Positions 36,427 to 45,107 of a stretch of 64,000 bases of DNA are shown here, piece by piece. The translations under genes and the position numbers were made by a program. Location of the stretch: contig NZ_JAUXXP010000017.1 of the NCBI RefSeq assembly GCF_030684895.1, positions 1-64,000 on the forward strand. Direction: 5' to 3'. This DNA is from Pseudomonas sp. Its GTDB lineage: Bacteria; Pseudomonadota; Gammaproteobacteria; Pseudomonadales; Pseudomonadaceae. The notes under the pieces were generated by a model. That model was not told the DNA's origin, did no database searches, and saw only the letters and a list, made by a program, of their open reading frames with translations. How positions within the stretch are numbered: the stretch's first letter is position 1; the number at the start of each line of letters is the position of its first letter.

Positions 36427-37182
36427 TTAGAAGGTCTTGCTGGCGCTGGCGACCAGGGTCGGCCCGCACAGGTCGTCATAGCCGTTGAAGTTCAAGCACT
36501 CGGCTTTCGACTGGTCGGTGTCGATGTAGCTCAGCCCCCAGGTCACGCCGATCAGGTCGCGAGTCAGGTCGACCTGCCAGTAGCCATAGCTCTGCCGCGA
36601 CCGGCTGAAGTCTTCATTCCAAAGCACGTCGTCCTTGTAGTCGACATTCCCGTAGCGAGCATCCAGGGCCACGTCCAACGGCAGCAGGGTGCGATAGCCG
36701 ATGTATGCGTTGAGCTTGTCGTCGTCGGTATCGACCGAATACTTGCCGCCGACATAGGCGCCGTAGGCCTCTAGGGTGACGATGATATCGCTGCTGTTGA
36801 ACTGGCTTTCGCCTGGGTAGGTGTACTTGCTGTACATGGCGTCCAGGCTGATGTTGTCGTTGATCTGCCAGTAGTAGCCTGCGTAGTAATCGACTTCCTG
36901 GCGGGTGCCGTAGTTATCGTCATGTTCCCAGTCGTAGCCAAAATTGACATGACTGGTCCAGGCCCCGAGGTAAGCGCCGCTGGCGTGGCTGAGCATCACG
37001 TCGAGCTGCGCGGCCGGGTCGCCGAGGGTTTGCGAGACGCCGTCAGAGCGGTAGTCGCTGACCACTTTGGGGGTAATCAGCAGGGCGAACTGATCATTCA
37101 GTTCCACTGCCTGGCAGCAGATGGGCAGCAGCGTCAGGCTGGCGAGAGTGAGGGTGAGGGTGAGGGTGGGTAATGCGCGCAT
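36427..37182 (-). CDS. TorF-type putative porin
   Basis: A 251-residue outer-membrane beta-barrel-like protein with a signal peptide (MRALPTLTLTLTLASLTLLP, cleavage near CQA). Alternating aromatic strands such as VVSDYRSDGVSQT, YLGAWTSHVNFGYDWE, YYAGYYWQINDNISLDAMYS and YGYWQVDLTRDL fit the TIGR02001/TorF family. The probable role is diffusion of a small solute, perhaps the substrate or product of the amidohydrolase encoded just upstream. The signal peptide contains a tandem hexamer repeat (37144-37170). No homolog is expected at this place in the core gene order. Confidence 0.78.
   Translation of the reverse strand: MRALPTLTLTLTLASLTLLPICCQAVELNDQFALLITPKVVSDYRSDGVSQTLGDPAAQLDVMLSHASGAYLGAWTSHVNFGYDWEHDDNYGTRQEVDYYAGYYWQINDNISLDAMYSKYTYPGESQFNSSDIIVTLEAYGAYVGGKYSVDTDDDKLNAYIGYRTLLPLDVALDARYGNVDYKDDVLWNEDFSRSRQSYGYWQVDLTRDLIGVTWGLSYIDTDQSKAECLNFNGYDDLCGPTLVASASKTF
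37144..37170 (-). repeat. Hexanucleotide tandem repeat in a signal peptide
   Basis: Three exact CTCACC units and one variant (CTCACT) encode alternating Leu-Thr in the signal peptide of the porin. Copy-number change would keep the frame and alter only the length of the hydrophobic core. Confidence 0.7.
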
Positions 37183-37290
37183 TGGCTATTCCTTATTGTT
37201 ATGGGTCTGTGGCGACTGCTGGGCAAGGCTCCGCCCGCCCCGCCCGATGCGGGGAGCAGTACCGATAAGGCGGAGCGGACGGAGTCGGAG

Positions 37291-39033
37291 TCAGGAGGCC
37301 GGGGCGTAAACCTGTTTACCGGCAAAGAAGGTGCGCAGCACCTGAGTGTCGAACAGCTCTTCATCGCTGACCGTGAACACATCGCGGTCGAGCACGATCA
37401 GGTCAGCCTGCTTGCCGGGCGCCAGGGAGCCGATCTGGCTGTCCAGGCGCAGGGCCTTGGCGGCATTCAGGGTGTAGGCCTGGAACATGCTTTCGCGGTC
37501 GATGCTTTCCTTGGCATTTAGCACGCCCATAGGGCCCTTGCGGGTGCTGGCCTGGGCGATGGCATTCCACGGATTGGGGCTGGATACCGGCCAATCGCTG
37601 GCCCCGGCGATGGTCGCGCCGGCCTGGTGCAGCGAACGCGCCGGGTATTGGTACTGGTAGGCGGCAGCGCTGACATAGGGTTTGACCAGTTCCTCGGTGT
37701 AGGCCTCGGCGGTGGCCCAGAGCAGCTGCATTGAGGCGATCACGCCGAGCTGCTTGAAGCGCACAAACTCCTTGGGATTGACCAGCTGCAGGTGGCTGAT
37801 GCTGTGCGGCACCAGCGCCGGCTTGAGCGAGCGGGCGTACGCGAAGCCATTCAGCGCTTCACGCACCGCGCGGTCGCCGACCGCATGCACATGCATGATC
37901 CAGCCGCGCTGTTCAGCCGCCACGGCCAATTCTCCGAAGTGCTTCGGGTCGATCAGCAACTCGCCGCGCTTGAGGCTGTTCTTGAACGGGTCGATTACCG
38001 CAGCGGTCTGGCCGGGGAACTCCATTACGCCGTCGGCGAAAATCTTAACCCCTGGGAACGTCAGGTTCGGCACGCCCTGAAATTGCTGCATGACCTTGGC
38101 CAGCACGTCGAGGTCGGCCGGCTGGCTTTGCGGATGGGTGATCAGCAGCGCCGCGACGTGGGCGCTCAGCTCACCGTTCTCGGCCAGCTTGCGGTACAGC
38201 GGCAGTACGCCGACATCCTGCTCGGTGGGGCGCAGCTCGAACAGCGAATCGCCGCTGCCGGCATTGGCCGCCGCGTCCATCCAGGCGGTAACGCCGACCT
38301 GGTTGTTAACCTTCACCGCCTCACGCGCCGCGTTGAGCATCACCGCCTCGGTGGGCGCAGGCAGTTGGCTGCGCACCCGATCCCAGCCGTTTTCCGCCAG
38401 GTAGCCGCTGGGGGTGAAGTCGGCAGCGTGGCCGATATAGTTGCGCTCCTTCTCCGGCAGGCTCTTCACCAGCGCCGCGTCGATTTTCACGCGCGCGAGC
38501 ATGGCGTTGTTGGCCCAGCCGGTATGGCCGTCGATGCCATTCAGCACCACCGGCTGATCGGCCCAGCGGCCCTGGTTGAATATCTGGCCCAGCCCGGCGC
38601 TCTGCTCCCAATAGCCCGAGCTGGCGCCGGAGATGACGATGATATCGCCCACCCGCGCCGCGCCGGCCTGATCCTGGGCAATGATCCACTGCTCCAGTTC
38701 GGCCAGCGGTTTCACTTCGTCATACAGGTTGGAGCCCATGCTGTCGTAGGCCGCCACAACCGGGTGGCTGTGGGTGTCGATCATGCCCGGCATCAGCACC
38801 TTGCCAGCCAGGTCGATCAGTTGCGTATCAGCACCGGCCAGGGCCTTGATCTCGGCATTGCTGCCCACCTTGAGGATCTTGCCATCGGCCACCGCGACCG
38901 CTTGCGCCAGAGGCTGGCCGGGTTCAGCGGTGTACACCTTGCCGTTAAATAGCAGCAGGTCGGCAGCAGCCATGGCTTCCATCGAGGAAAAAGCCAGAGC
39001 CGCGACCAACAGGCTTGGAATAAATCGTTGCAT
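37291..39033 (-). CDS. Exported amidohydrolase family 3 protein
   Basis: A 580-residue protein with a signal peptide (cleavage near AMAA, residue 23). The metal motif is GMIDTHSHPV. Later conserved parts are MHVHAVGDRAVREALNGF, ISHLQLV and ASDWPVSSPNPW. This is the YtcJ-type amidohydrolase family acting on C-N bonds of an unidentified substrate, here probably in the periplasm. The porin gene lies 108 bases downstream, and a LysR regulator is divergent upstream, so the three probably form one catabolic unit. Confidence 0.87.
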   Translation of the reverse strand: MQRFIPSLLVAALAFSSMEAMAAADLLLFNGKVYTAEPGQPLAQAVAVADGKILKVGSNAEIKALAGADTQLIDLAGKVLMPGMIDTHSHPVVAAYDSMGSNLYDEVKPLAELEQWIIAQDQAGAARVGDIIVISGASSGYWEQSAGLGQIFNQGRWADQPVVLNGIDGHTGWANNAMLARVKIDAALVKSLPEKERNYIGHAADFTPSGYLAENGWDRVRSQLPAPTEAVMLNAAREAVKVNNQVGVTAWMDAAANAGSGDSLFELRPTEQDVGVLPLYRKLAENGELSAHVAALLITHPQSQPADLDVLAKVMQQFQGVPNLTFPGVKIFADGVMEFPGQTAAVIDPFKNSLKRGELLIDPKHFGELAVAAEQRGWIMHVHAVGDRAVREALNGFAYARSLKPALVPHSISHLQLVNPKEFVRFKQLGVIASMQLLWATAEAYTEELVKPYVSAAAYQYQYPARSLHQAGATIAGASDWPVSSPNPWNAIAQASTRKGPMGVLNAKESIDRESMFQAYTLNAAKALRLDSQIGSLAPGKQADLIVLDRDVFTVSDEELFDTQVLRTFFAGKQVYAPAS

Positions 39034-39079
39034 TGCCTTAGCCTCTTGTTCTTATTGGTTTCGCCGCGAGACTAGCGCC

Positions 39080-39108
39080 TGGCGCAGCGGTGCAGAACCG
39101 CAGCGCCA
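39080..39108. promoter_or_regulatory. Candidate LysR operator
   Basis: Arms TGGCGCAGCGGT and ACCGCAGCGCCA (one mismatch in 12, 5-base spacer) lie between the divergent amidohydrolase and lysR genes, 34 bases before the lysR start. Position and symmetry fit an autoregulatory LysR site; the classic T-N11-A was not separately demonstrated. Confidence 0.5.
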
Positions 39109-39141
39109 AGCAAAACGCTTTTGCCAAACAGGAAAAACTCT

Positions 39142-40077
39142 ATGGACAAGCTCAGCGCCCTGAGCATGTTTGTCGCCACCGCCGAGCACGGCAGTTTCAG
39201 CCGTGCGGCCGAGCAGCTGGGCAAAACCCCCTCGGCCTTGACCAAGGCGGTCAGCCATCTGGAAGCCGAACTGGGCGCGCAGCTGTTCGAGCGCAGCACC
39301 CGGCGCACCGCGTTGACCGAAGCCGGGCGGCTCTATCTGGATACCGCGCGCCAGGTGCTACAACGCCTGCACGATGCCGGTGAGGAAATTGGCCAGCTCA
39401 AGCACGGCCTGCATGGCAACCTGCGCCTGACCGCGCCGCTGGGCTTTGGTCGGGCGTTTCTCGATGAGGCTTGTGGTGGCTTTCTCGCCGCCAACCCACA
39501 GATCCGCCTGCGGGTCGATCTGAGCGACGCCTTTGTCGATCTGGTCGACGGTGGTTATGACCTGGCCCTGCGCGAGGGCCGCAGCGACCTGCCGGGACTG
39601 ATCGCCAAACCCCTGGGGCACAACCGTATCGTGCTATGCGCCAGCCCGGCCTACCTGGCCGCCAACCCGACTCCCGTGCGCCCGGAACACTTCGCCCAGC
39701 ACCAGTGGCTGCTCTACCGCCACCCATCGCTGGATCAGCACTTCTGGTGGCTGGCGCAAAACGGTGTGCGCCTGCGCGTCCCGGTGCCTACTGCCCGCCT
39801 GGAAAGTGACAACTACGACCTGCTGCTGGCCAATACGCTGAGCGGCGCTGGCCTTTATGGCTGCCCGACCTGGAGCGTGCAGCCCTATCTGGACAGCGGC
39901 CAACTGGTCCAGGTGATGAGCGATTACGACTTTGACCCGGATGCCTTCGGCCCGTTGATCCTCGCCGTATACCCCAGCCACCGGCGCGCCACGCGCAAGG
40001 TGCAGGCCTTTATCGATTACCTGGCGGCCTTTCTCGACGCCCGCGGGCTGGGCCTCAACCCCGCCACCAAGACCTGA
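39142..40077 (+). CDS. LysR-family transcriptional regulator
   Basis: A 311-residue regulator. The winged-helix domain is FVATAEHGSFSRAAEQLGKT, PSALTKAVSHLEAELGAQLFER, and the effector domain shows LRLTAPLGFGRAFL and YDLALREG, like the CrgA/DmlR subgroup. It is divergent from the amidohydrolase with a near-perfect inverted repeat between them, so it probably controls that gene and the porin. The start at 39142 has a CAGGAAAA ribosome site. The 266 bases after it contain no gene I can support. Confidence 0.92.
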   Translation: MDKLSALSMFVATAEHGSFSRAAEQLGKTPSALTKAVSHLEAELGAQLFERSTRRTALTEAGRLYLDTARQVLQRLHDAGEEIGQLKHGLHGNLRLTAPLGFGRAFLDEACGGFLAANPQIRLRVDLSDAFVDLVDGGYDLALREGRSDLPGLIAKPLGHNRIVLCASPAYLAANPTPVRPEHFAQHQWLLYRHPSLDQHFWWLAQNGVRLRVPVPTARLESDNYDLLLANTLSGAGLYGCPTWSVQPYLDSGQLVQVMSDYDFDPDAFGPLILAVYPSHRRATRKVQAFIDYLAAFLDARGLGLNPATKT

Positions 40078-40343
40078 ACAATAGCCACGGCGCTGGTGGA
40101 ACCGGCCCACACCGGCAAGGTCTCACGGTTCTGTTGCGCGCCGCTTGCCGTTAAACTCCGCCCCTGCCTGAGCCGCCCAAAAGGCCGAGGCTATGCAGAT
40201 CGCACACAGGTTCTATGGATTGACTGCCGCAACACGCGATACTCTGCCGCAGGTTTTGCCCAACACCTTATACCTGCGCTTCACAGCGTGCCGAGTCGCC
40301 CTCCGCGCCCCGGCAACCTGCCATTTACGGTGAACAGACTCCC

Positions 40344-41699
40344 ATGCCAACGCTTGCCCATCGTGTCGCCGCCCTCTGCTTCGGCGTACTCTCCTGCCCG
40401 CTGCTGGCCCTGGCCGCCGAGCCGCAGCCGACCCACGAATTCAGCCTGGACAATGGCCTCAAGGTCATCGTGCGCGAAGACCATCGCGCCCCGGTGGTGG
40501 TCAGCCAGCTCTGGTACAAGGTTGGCTCCAGCTACGAGACGCCCGGCCAGACCGGCCTGTCCCACGCCCTCGAACACATGATGTTCAAGGGCAGCCGCAA
40601 GCTCGGCCCCGGTGAAGCCTCGCGCATCCTGCGTGAACTGGGCGCCGAGGAAAACGCCTTTACCAGCGACGATTACACCGCCTACTACCAGGTGCTGGCC
40701 CGTGACCGCCTGGCCGTCGCCCTGGAGCTGGAAGCCGACCGTCTGGCCAGCCTCAAGCTGCCGGCCGATGAGTTCGCCAAGGAAATCGAGGTAATCAAGG
40801 AAGAGCGCCGCCTGCGCACCGACGATAAACCGTCGAGCCTGGCCTATGAGCGCTTCAAGGCCATGGCCTACCCCGCCAGCGGTTACCACACGCCGACTAT
40901 CGGCTGGATGGCCGACCTTGAGCGCATGACCGTCGAAGAGCTGCGCGCCTGGTACCAAGCCTGGTACGCGCCAAACAACGCCACCCTGGTGGTGGTCGGT
41001 GACGTCAGCGTCGCCGAGGTGAAGATCCTTGCCGAGCGCTACTTCGGCGCCATTCCCAAGCGCACCGTGCCCACGGCGAAAGCGCCGCGTGAGCTGGCCG
41101 CACCGGGCGAACGACGCCTCACCCTGCACCTGAAAACCCAGCTGCCGAGCCTGATGATGGGCTTTAACGTGCCTGGCCTGGCCACCGCCGAACAGCCGCG
41201 CCAGGTGCATGCCCTGCGCCTGGCCGCCGCCCTGCTCGATGGCGGCTACAGCGCCCGCCTGCCCACGCGCCTGGAGCGTGGCGAGGAACTGGTATCCGGC
41301 GCCTCTGCCTGGTACGACGGCTTCTCCCGTGGCGACAGCCTGTTCATCCTTTCCGCTACGCCCAACGTGCAGACCGGCAAGACTCTGCAGCAGGTCGAAG
41401 CCGGCCTATGGCGTGAGCTGGAAGACTTGAAAAATACCCCGCCAAGCGCCGAAGAGCTGGCCCGAGTGCGTGCACAAGTGATTGCCGGCCTGGTCTACGA
41501 GCGTGATTCGATCACCAGCCAGGCCACCGCCATCGGCCAGCTGGAAACCGTCGGCCTGTCGTGGAAGCTGATCGACCAGGAGCTGGCCGAACTGGAGGCT
41601 GTGACCCCGGCCGATATCCAGCAAGCCGCCAGCACCTTCTTTACCCGCGACCGCCTGAGCGTCGCCCATGTTCTGCCTGAGGAGAAGCGCAATGAGTGA
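40344..41699 (+). CDS. M16 zinc peptidase, catalytic subunit
   Basis: A 451-residue pitrilysin-family protein with a signal peptide (cleavage near LLALAA). The inverted zinc motif HxxEH reads GLSHALEHMMFKGS, with the distal glutamate in EIEVIKEERRLR. It is therefore the active member of an M16 pair, probably periplasmic. The partner gene overlaps it by 8 bases. In the usual Pseudomonas order this gene stands next to ftsY; here a 3.7-kb block separates them. Confidence 0.93.
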   Translation: MPTLAHRVAALCFGVLSCPLLALAAEPQPTHEFSLDNGLKVIVREDHRAPVVVSQLWYKVGSSYETPGQTGLSHALEHMMFKGSRKLGPGEASRILRELGAEENAFTSDDYTAYYQVLARDRLAVALELEADRLASLKLPADEFAKEIEVIKEERRLRTDDKPSSLAYERFKAMAYPASGYHTPTIGWMADLERMTVEELRAWYQAWYAPNNATLVVVGDVSVAEVKILAERYFGAIPKRTVPTAKAPRELAAPGERRLTLHLKTQLPSLMMGFNVPGLATAEQPRQVHALRLAAALLDGGYSARLPTRLERGEELVSGASAWYDGFSRGDSLFILSATPNVQTGKTLQQVEAGLWRELEDLKNTPPSAEELARVRAQVIAGLVYERDSITSQATAIGQLETVGLSWKLIDQELAELEAVTPADIQQAASTFFTRDRLSVAHVLPEEKRNE

Positions 41700-43179
41700 G
41701 CGCAATGGCCTGCGCTACGGCCTGCTTGGCCTGGCGCTACTGATATTGCTGGCGCTGCTGGCCCTGGTGATCAACCGCCCGGATAGCAGTCCAACCCCGG
41801 CCCCGGCCCCGGCCGCCGAATCGACCCACATCGAATCCCTGGCCGCCCTTGGCGATCAGCCGCCTAGCCGCCGCGATCTGAATATCCAGACCTGGCAAAC
41901 CGCCGAAGGCGCCAAGGTGCTGTTCGTCGAAGCCCGCGAGCTGCCGATGTTCGACCTGCAACTGACCTTTGCCGCCGGCAGCAGCCATGACGACGGCGTC
42001 GCCGGTCTGGCCATGCTGACCAACGCCATGCTCAACGAAGGCGTGCCGGGTAAGGATGTCGGCGCAATCGCCGCCGGCTTCGAAAACCTCGGTGCCAACT
42101 TCGGCAACGGCGCGTTCCGCGACATGGCCATCGCCAGCCTGCGCAGCCTCAGCGCGGCGGACAAACGCGAGCCGGCGCTGCAGCTGTTCAATCAGGTGCT
42201 CGGCCAACCGACCTTCCCAGAAGACTCACTGGCGCGGATCAAGAACCAGCTGCTGGCTGGCTTCGAATATCAGAAGCAGAACCCCGGCAAGCTGGCCAGC
42301 CTGGCGCTGTTCGAGCGCCTGTACGGCAACCACCCTTACGCGCACCCGAGCGACGGCAATGCGGAGTCGATCCCGACCATCAGCCGTGAGCAGCTGCAGG
42401 CCTTCCATGCCAAGGCCTACACCGCCAATAACGCGATTATTGCGCTGGTCGGCGACCTCTCGCGCAGTGATGCCGAAGCCCTGGCCAGCCAGGTATCCGC
42501 CGCACTGCCGCAAGGCCCGGCGCTGCAGCGTATCGCCCAGCCGGAAGTCCCTAAGCCGGGCCTGCAGCACATCGAGTTCCCGTCCAACCAGACCCACCTG
42601 ATGATTGCCCAGCTCGGCATCGACCGCCGCGACCCGGACTACGCCGCGCTCTACCTGGGCAACCAGGTATTCGGCGGCGGTGGTTTTGGCACCCGCCTGA
42701 TGACCGAAGTGCGCGAGAAACGCGGCCTGACCTATGGCGTCTACTCCGGCTTCAGCGCCATGCAAGCGCGCGGCCCCTTTATGATCACCCTGCAGACCCG
42801 CGCCGAACTCAGCGACGGCACCCTGCAACTGGTCAAAAGCATGCTCGCCGACTTTATCGCCAACGGCCCGACCGCTGATGAGCTGAACAACGCCAAGCGC
42901 GAGCTGGCCGGCAGCTTCCCGCTGTCCACTGCGAGCAATGCCGCTATCGTCGGCCAGTTGGGCTCCATGGGTTTCTATGACCTGCCGCTGAGCTACCTGG
43001 AAGACTTTATGCGCGACGTCGAAGCGCTGAGCGTGGAACAGGTCAAGGCCGCCATGGCCAAGCACCTCAACCCCGACGCCCTGGTGATCGTCACCGCCGG
43101 CCCGAGCGTGGCGCAGAAAGAACTGCCACCGCCCACCGACAACCCTGCCGAGCAACCCACTGGCGTCCCGGAGCACTGA
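41692..43179 (+). CDS. M16 peptidase-like subunit lacking the zinc motif
   Basis: A 495-residue membrane-anchored protein (helix about residues 9-28, then a Pro/Ala linker). Where the active paralogue has HxxEH this one reads GVAGLAMLTNAML, so zinc cannot be bound. The R/Y substrate-binding pair is kept in FGTRLMTEVREKRGLTYGVYSG. Such inactive partners form heterodimers with the catalytic subunit encoded upstream. The ATG at 41692 (MSERNG) overlaps the first gene by 8 bases, and the stop overlaps the rsmD start by one base. Confidence 0.92.
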   Translation: MSERNGLRYGLLGLALLILLALLALVINRPDSSPTPAPAPAAESTHIESLAALGDQPPSRRDLNIQTWQTAEGAKVLFVEARELPMFDLQLTFAAGSSHDDGVAGLAMLTNAMLNEGVPGKDVGAIAAGFENLGANFGNGAFRDMAIASLRSLSAADKREPALQLFNQVLGQPTFPEDSLARIKNQLLAGFEYQKQNPGKLASLALFERLYGNHPYAHPSDGNAESIPTISREQLQAFHAKAYTANNAIIALVGDLSRSDAEALASQVSAALPQGPALQRIAQPEVPKPGLQHIEFPSNQTHLMIAQLGIDRRDPDYAALYLGNQVFGGGGFGTRLMTEVREKRGLTYGVYSGFSAMQARGPFMITLQTRAELSDGTLQLVKSMLADFIANGPTADELNNAKRELAGSFPLSTASNAAIVGQLGSMGFYDLPLSYLEDFMRDVEALSVEQVKAAMAKHLNPDALVIVTAGPSVAQKELPPPTDNPAEQPTGVPEH

Positions 43180-43787
43180 TGAGCAAGCGACCCAAACCGC
43201 CAAAAGCCAACCCCGCCCACAGCGGCGATGGCCAGCTGCGGATCATCGGCGGGCAATGGCGCTCGCGGCAGTTCAACTTCCCCATGGCGGCTGGCCTGCG
43301 ACCGACACCGAACCGCGTGCGTGAGACGCTATTCAACTGGCTGGCGCCTTATGTCGAAGGCGCCAAGGTGCTCGACCTGTTCGCCGGCAGCGGCGCGCTG
43401 TTTCTCGAAGCGTTGTCACGCGGCGCCGGCAGCGCCCTGGCCCTGGACCTCAACCCAGCGGCTATCGCCAGCCTGCGCAGCCACCTGCAAACGCTGAACT
43501 GCGACAACGGCCAGTTGCAGCAGACCGACGCCCTGCTCTACCTGCAGAACCCGGCGGCGACGCCGTTCGATCTGGTGTTTCTCGACCCGCCGTTCAACCA
43601 GAACCTGCTGTTCCCCGCCTGCACCCTGCTGGAGCAGAACGGCTGGCTGGCGGCGGATGCCTGGGTCTACACCGAAAGCGAGAACTCACCCTCCAGCCTC
43701 GGCATGCCCGGCAACTGGCGCCTACACCGCGAACAGAAGGCGGGCCAGGTGTACTACGCGCTATGGCAGCGCACGGCTGCAGCCTGA
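43179..43787 (+). CDS. rsmD: 16S rRNA (guanine-966-N2)-methyltransferase RsmD
   Basis: A 202-residue SAM methyltransferase. It begins with a short basic tail, then LRIIGGQWRSRQF and LRPTPNRVRETLFNWL, motif I VLDLFAGSGALFLEALSRGA and the catalytic DPPF in LVFLDPPFNQ. It methylates G966 of 16S rRNA. The start overlaps the stop of the preceding M16 gene by one base. A hairpin terminator follows. Confidence 0.95.
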   Translation: MSKRPKPPKANPAHSGDGQLRIIGGQWRSRQFNFPMAAGLRPTPNRVRETLFNWLAPYVEGAKVLDLFAGSGALFLEALSRGAGSALALDLNPAAIASLRSHLQTLNCDNGQLQQTDALLYLQNPAATPFDLVFLDPPFNQNLLFPACTLLEQNGWLAADAWVYTESENSPSSLGMPGNWRLHREQKAGQVYYALWQRTAAA

Positions 43788-43795
43788 GGCAAACT

Positions 43796-43820
43796 CCGGG
43801 CTTCACGTCGTGAAGCCCGG
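43796..43820 (+). terminator. Hairpin terminator after rsmD
   Basis: A perfect 10-bp stem (CCGGGCTTCA, loop CGTCG, TGAAGCCCGG) lies 8 bases after the stop codon. The following tract is only moderately T-rich, so it may act partly as an mRNA-protecting hairpin. Confidence 0.65.
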
Positions 43821-43907
43821 TCAGGTTCTGTTATTCGCCCCACTCATTTAGCTTCCGTTTCACCGCCTCAGGCCCTAGCCTGAGCGCTTTCCCAATCGAT
43901 ATTTGTC

Positions 43908-44903
43908 ATGCAAACGTCCTTCAAGCCCGCCTGGTGGCTACCCGGCCCGCATCTGCAAACTCTGTGGAACCCGATGTGTCGCCAACCGGCGAAGCTTGAG
44001 CGCACGCGCGAACGGCTGTGGCTGGAGGATGGCGACTTTCTTGATCTGGACTGGCACGGCCCACACCAGGCCGATGCGCCGCTGGTGCTGGTGCTGCACG
44101 GTTTGACCGGTTCATCCGACTCGCTGTATGTGCTGGGCTTGCAGCAAAAATTAGCGACCCAGGGCTGGGCCAGCGTGGCGCTGAACTGGCGCGGCTGCTC
44201 CGGCGAGCCGAACCTGCTGGCCCGTGGTTACCACTCCGGCGCCAGCGAAGACCTGGCAGAAACAGTGCGCCACCTGCGTGCCCAACGGCCGATGGCGCCG
44301 CTGTATGCCGTGGGTTATTCCCTGGGCGGCAATGTACTGCTCAAGTACCTGGGGGAAAGCGGCGCAGAGAGTCAGTTGCAGGGCGCTGCGGCGGTGTCGG
44401 TGCCGTTTCGTCTGGATCAGTGCGCCGACCGCATCGGCATGGGCTTTTCCAGGGTCTACCAGAGCCACTTTATGCGCGAGATGGTGGCCTACGTGAAAGA
44501 CAAACAGCGCCTGTTTGCTCACCGGGGCATGGCTGATCGGCTGTCCACCCTGGAGAAACTCGGCCCACTGGACAATATGCGCACCTTCTGGGATTTCGAC
44601 GGACGCATCACCGCGCCGTTGCATGGCTACGCCGATGCCCAGGACTACTACCGCCGCGCCTCCAGCCGCTACTTCCTCGGCCAGATCGAGACGCCGACGC
44701 TGATTATCCAGGCCGCCGACGACCCCTTTGTGTTCCCGCACAGCCTGCCCGAAGCCAGCGAACTGTCGCCCAGCATCGAATTCGAACTGCACGCCCACGG
44801 CGGCCATGTCGGCTTTGTCGAAGGCAGCCTGGCTAAACCAGGCTATTACCTGGAACGGCGCATTCCACAGTGGCTGGCCGAGCAGGCCGCGAAACTCCTG
44901 TAG
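43908..44903 (+). CDS. YheT-family alpha/beta hydrolase
   Basis: A 331-residue hydrolase starting FKPAWWLPGPHLQTLWNP, the YheT/UPF0017 signature. The oxyanion and nucleophile regions are VLVLHGLTGSSDSLYV and AVGYSLGGNVLLKYLG, the acid lies in IQAADDPFV, and the histidine in HGGHVGFVEG. The substrate is unknown; esterase activity is likely. The stop codon lies inside the left arm of a perfect 16-bp palindrome. Confidence 0.92.
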   Translation: MQTSFKPAWWLPGPHLQTLWNPMCRQPAKLERTRERLWLEDGDFLDLDWHGPHQADAPLVLVLHGLTGSSDSLYVLGLQQKLATQGWASVALNWRGCSGEPNLLARGYHSGASEDLAETVRHLRAQRPMAPLYAVGYSLGGNVLLKYLGESGAESQLQGAAAVSVPFRLDQCADRIGMGFSRVYQSHFMREMVAYVKDKQRLFAHRGMADRLSTLEKLGPLDNMRTFWDFDGRITAPLHGYADAQDYYRRASSRYFLGQIETPTLIIQAADDPFVFPHSLPEASELSPSIEFELHAHGGHVGFVEGSLAKPGYYLERRIPQWLAEQAAKLL

Positions 44904-44936
44904 GGTGGATGACGCTCTTATCATCCACCCTACAGG
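44897..44936. repeat. Perfect 16-bp inverted repeat over the YheT stop codon
   Basis: Arms CCTGTAGGGTGGATGA and TCATCCACCCTACAGG are perfectly complementary with an 8-base loop. The TAG stop of the hydrolase gene is in the left arm. There is no T-run, so it is a REP-like palindrome that may also block exonucleases. Confidence 0.8.
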
Positions 44937-44968
44937 ACAGGTGATATTCGAGTGGTTGTGTAGGTGAC

Positions 44969-44994
44969 GGTGGGCAAGCTTCGCGTTGCCCACC
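44969..44994. repeat. Second palindrome in the hydrolase-laoR gap
   Basis: GGTGGGCAA and TTGCCCACC pair with an 8-base loop and are followed by CTAC, echoing the end of the previous palindrome. It is the second of three stacked palindromes. Confidence 0.7.
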
Positions 44995-45020
44995 CTACGA
45001 CTGAAACAACAACTCAACCC

Positions 45021-45089
45021 GTAGCCTGGATAAGCGCAGCGCAATCCGGGACAGCAACCCCGGATTGCGCCAAGGCTTATCCGGGCTAC
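45021..45089. repeat. REP-like palindrome (GTAGCC...GGCTAC type)
   Basis: GTAGCCTGGATAAG at the left and CTTATCCGGGCTAC at the right pair almost perfectly, with inner arms GCGCAATCCGGG and CCCCGGATTGCGC. A related copy lies at 60550-60616. It is the third palindrome in this 200-bp gap between convergent genes. Confidence 0.8.
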
Positions 45090-45107
45090 AAATTTGGCGA
45101 CTCGTTC

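Noticed and set aside
40194..40334. A 46-codon open frame before the M16 peptidase gene
   Set aside because: No ribosome site, no recognisable motif, and the composition is ordinary intergenic sequence.
44897..45089. Stacked palindromes as a CRISPR array
   Set aside because: The three units differ in sequence and length and there are no regular spacers or cas genes.
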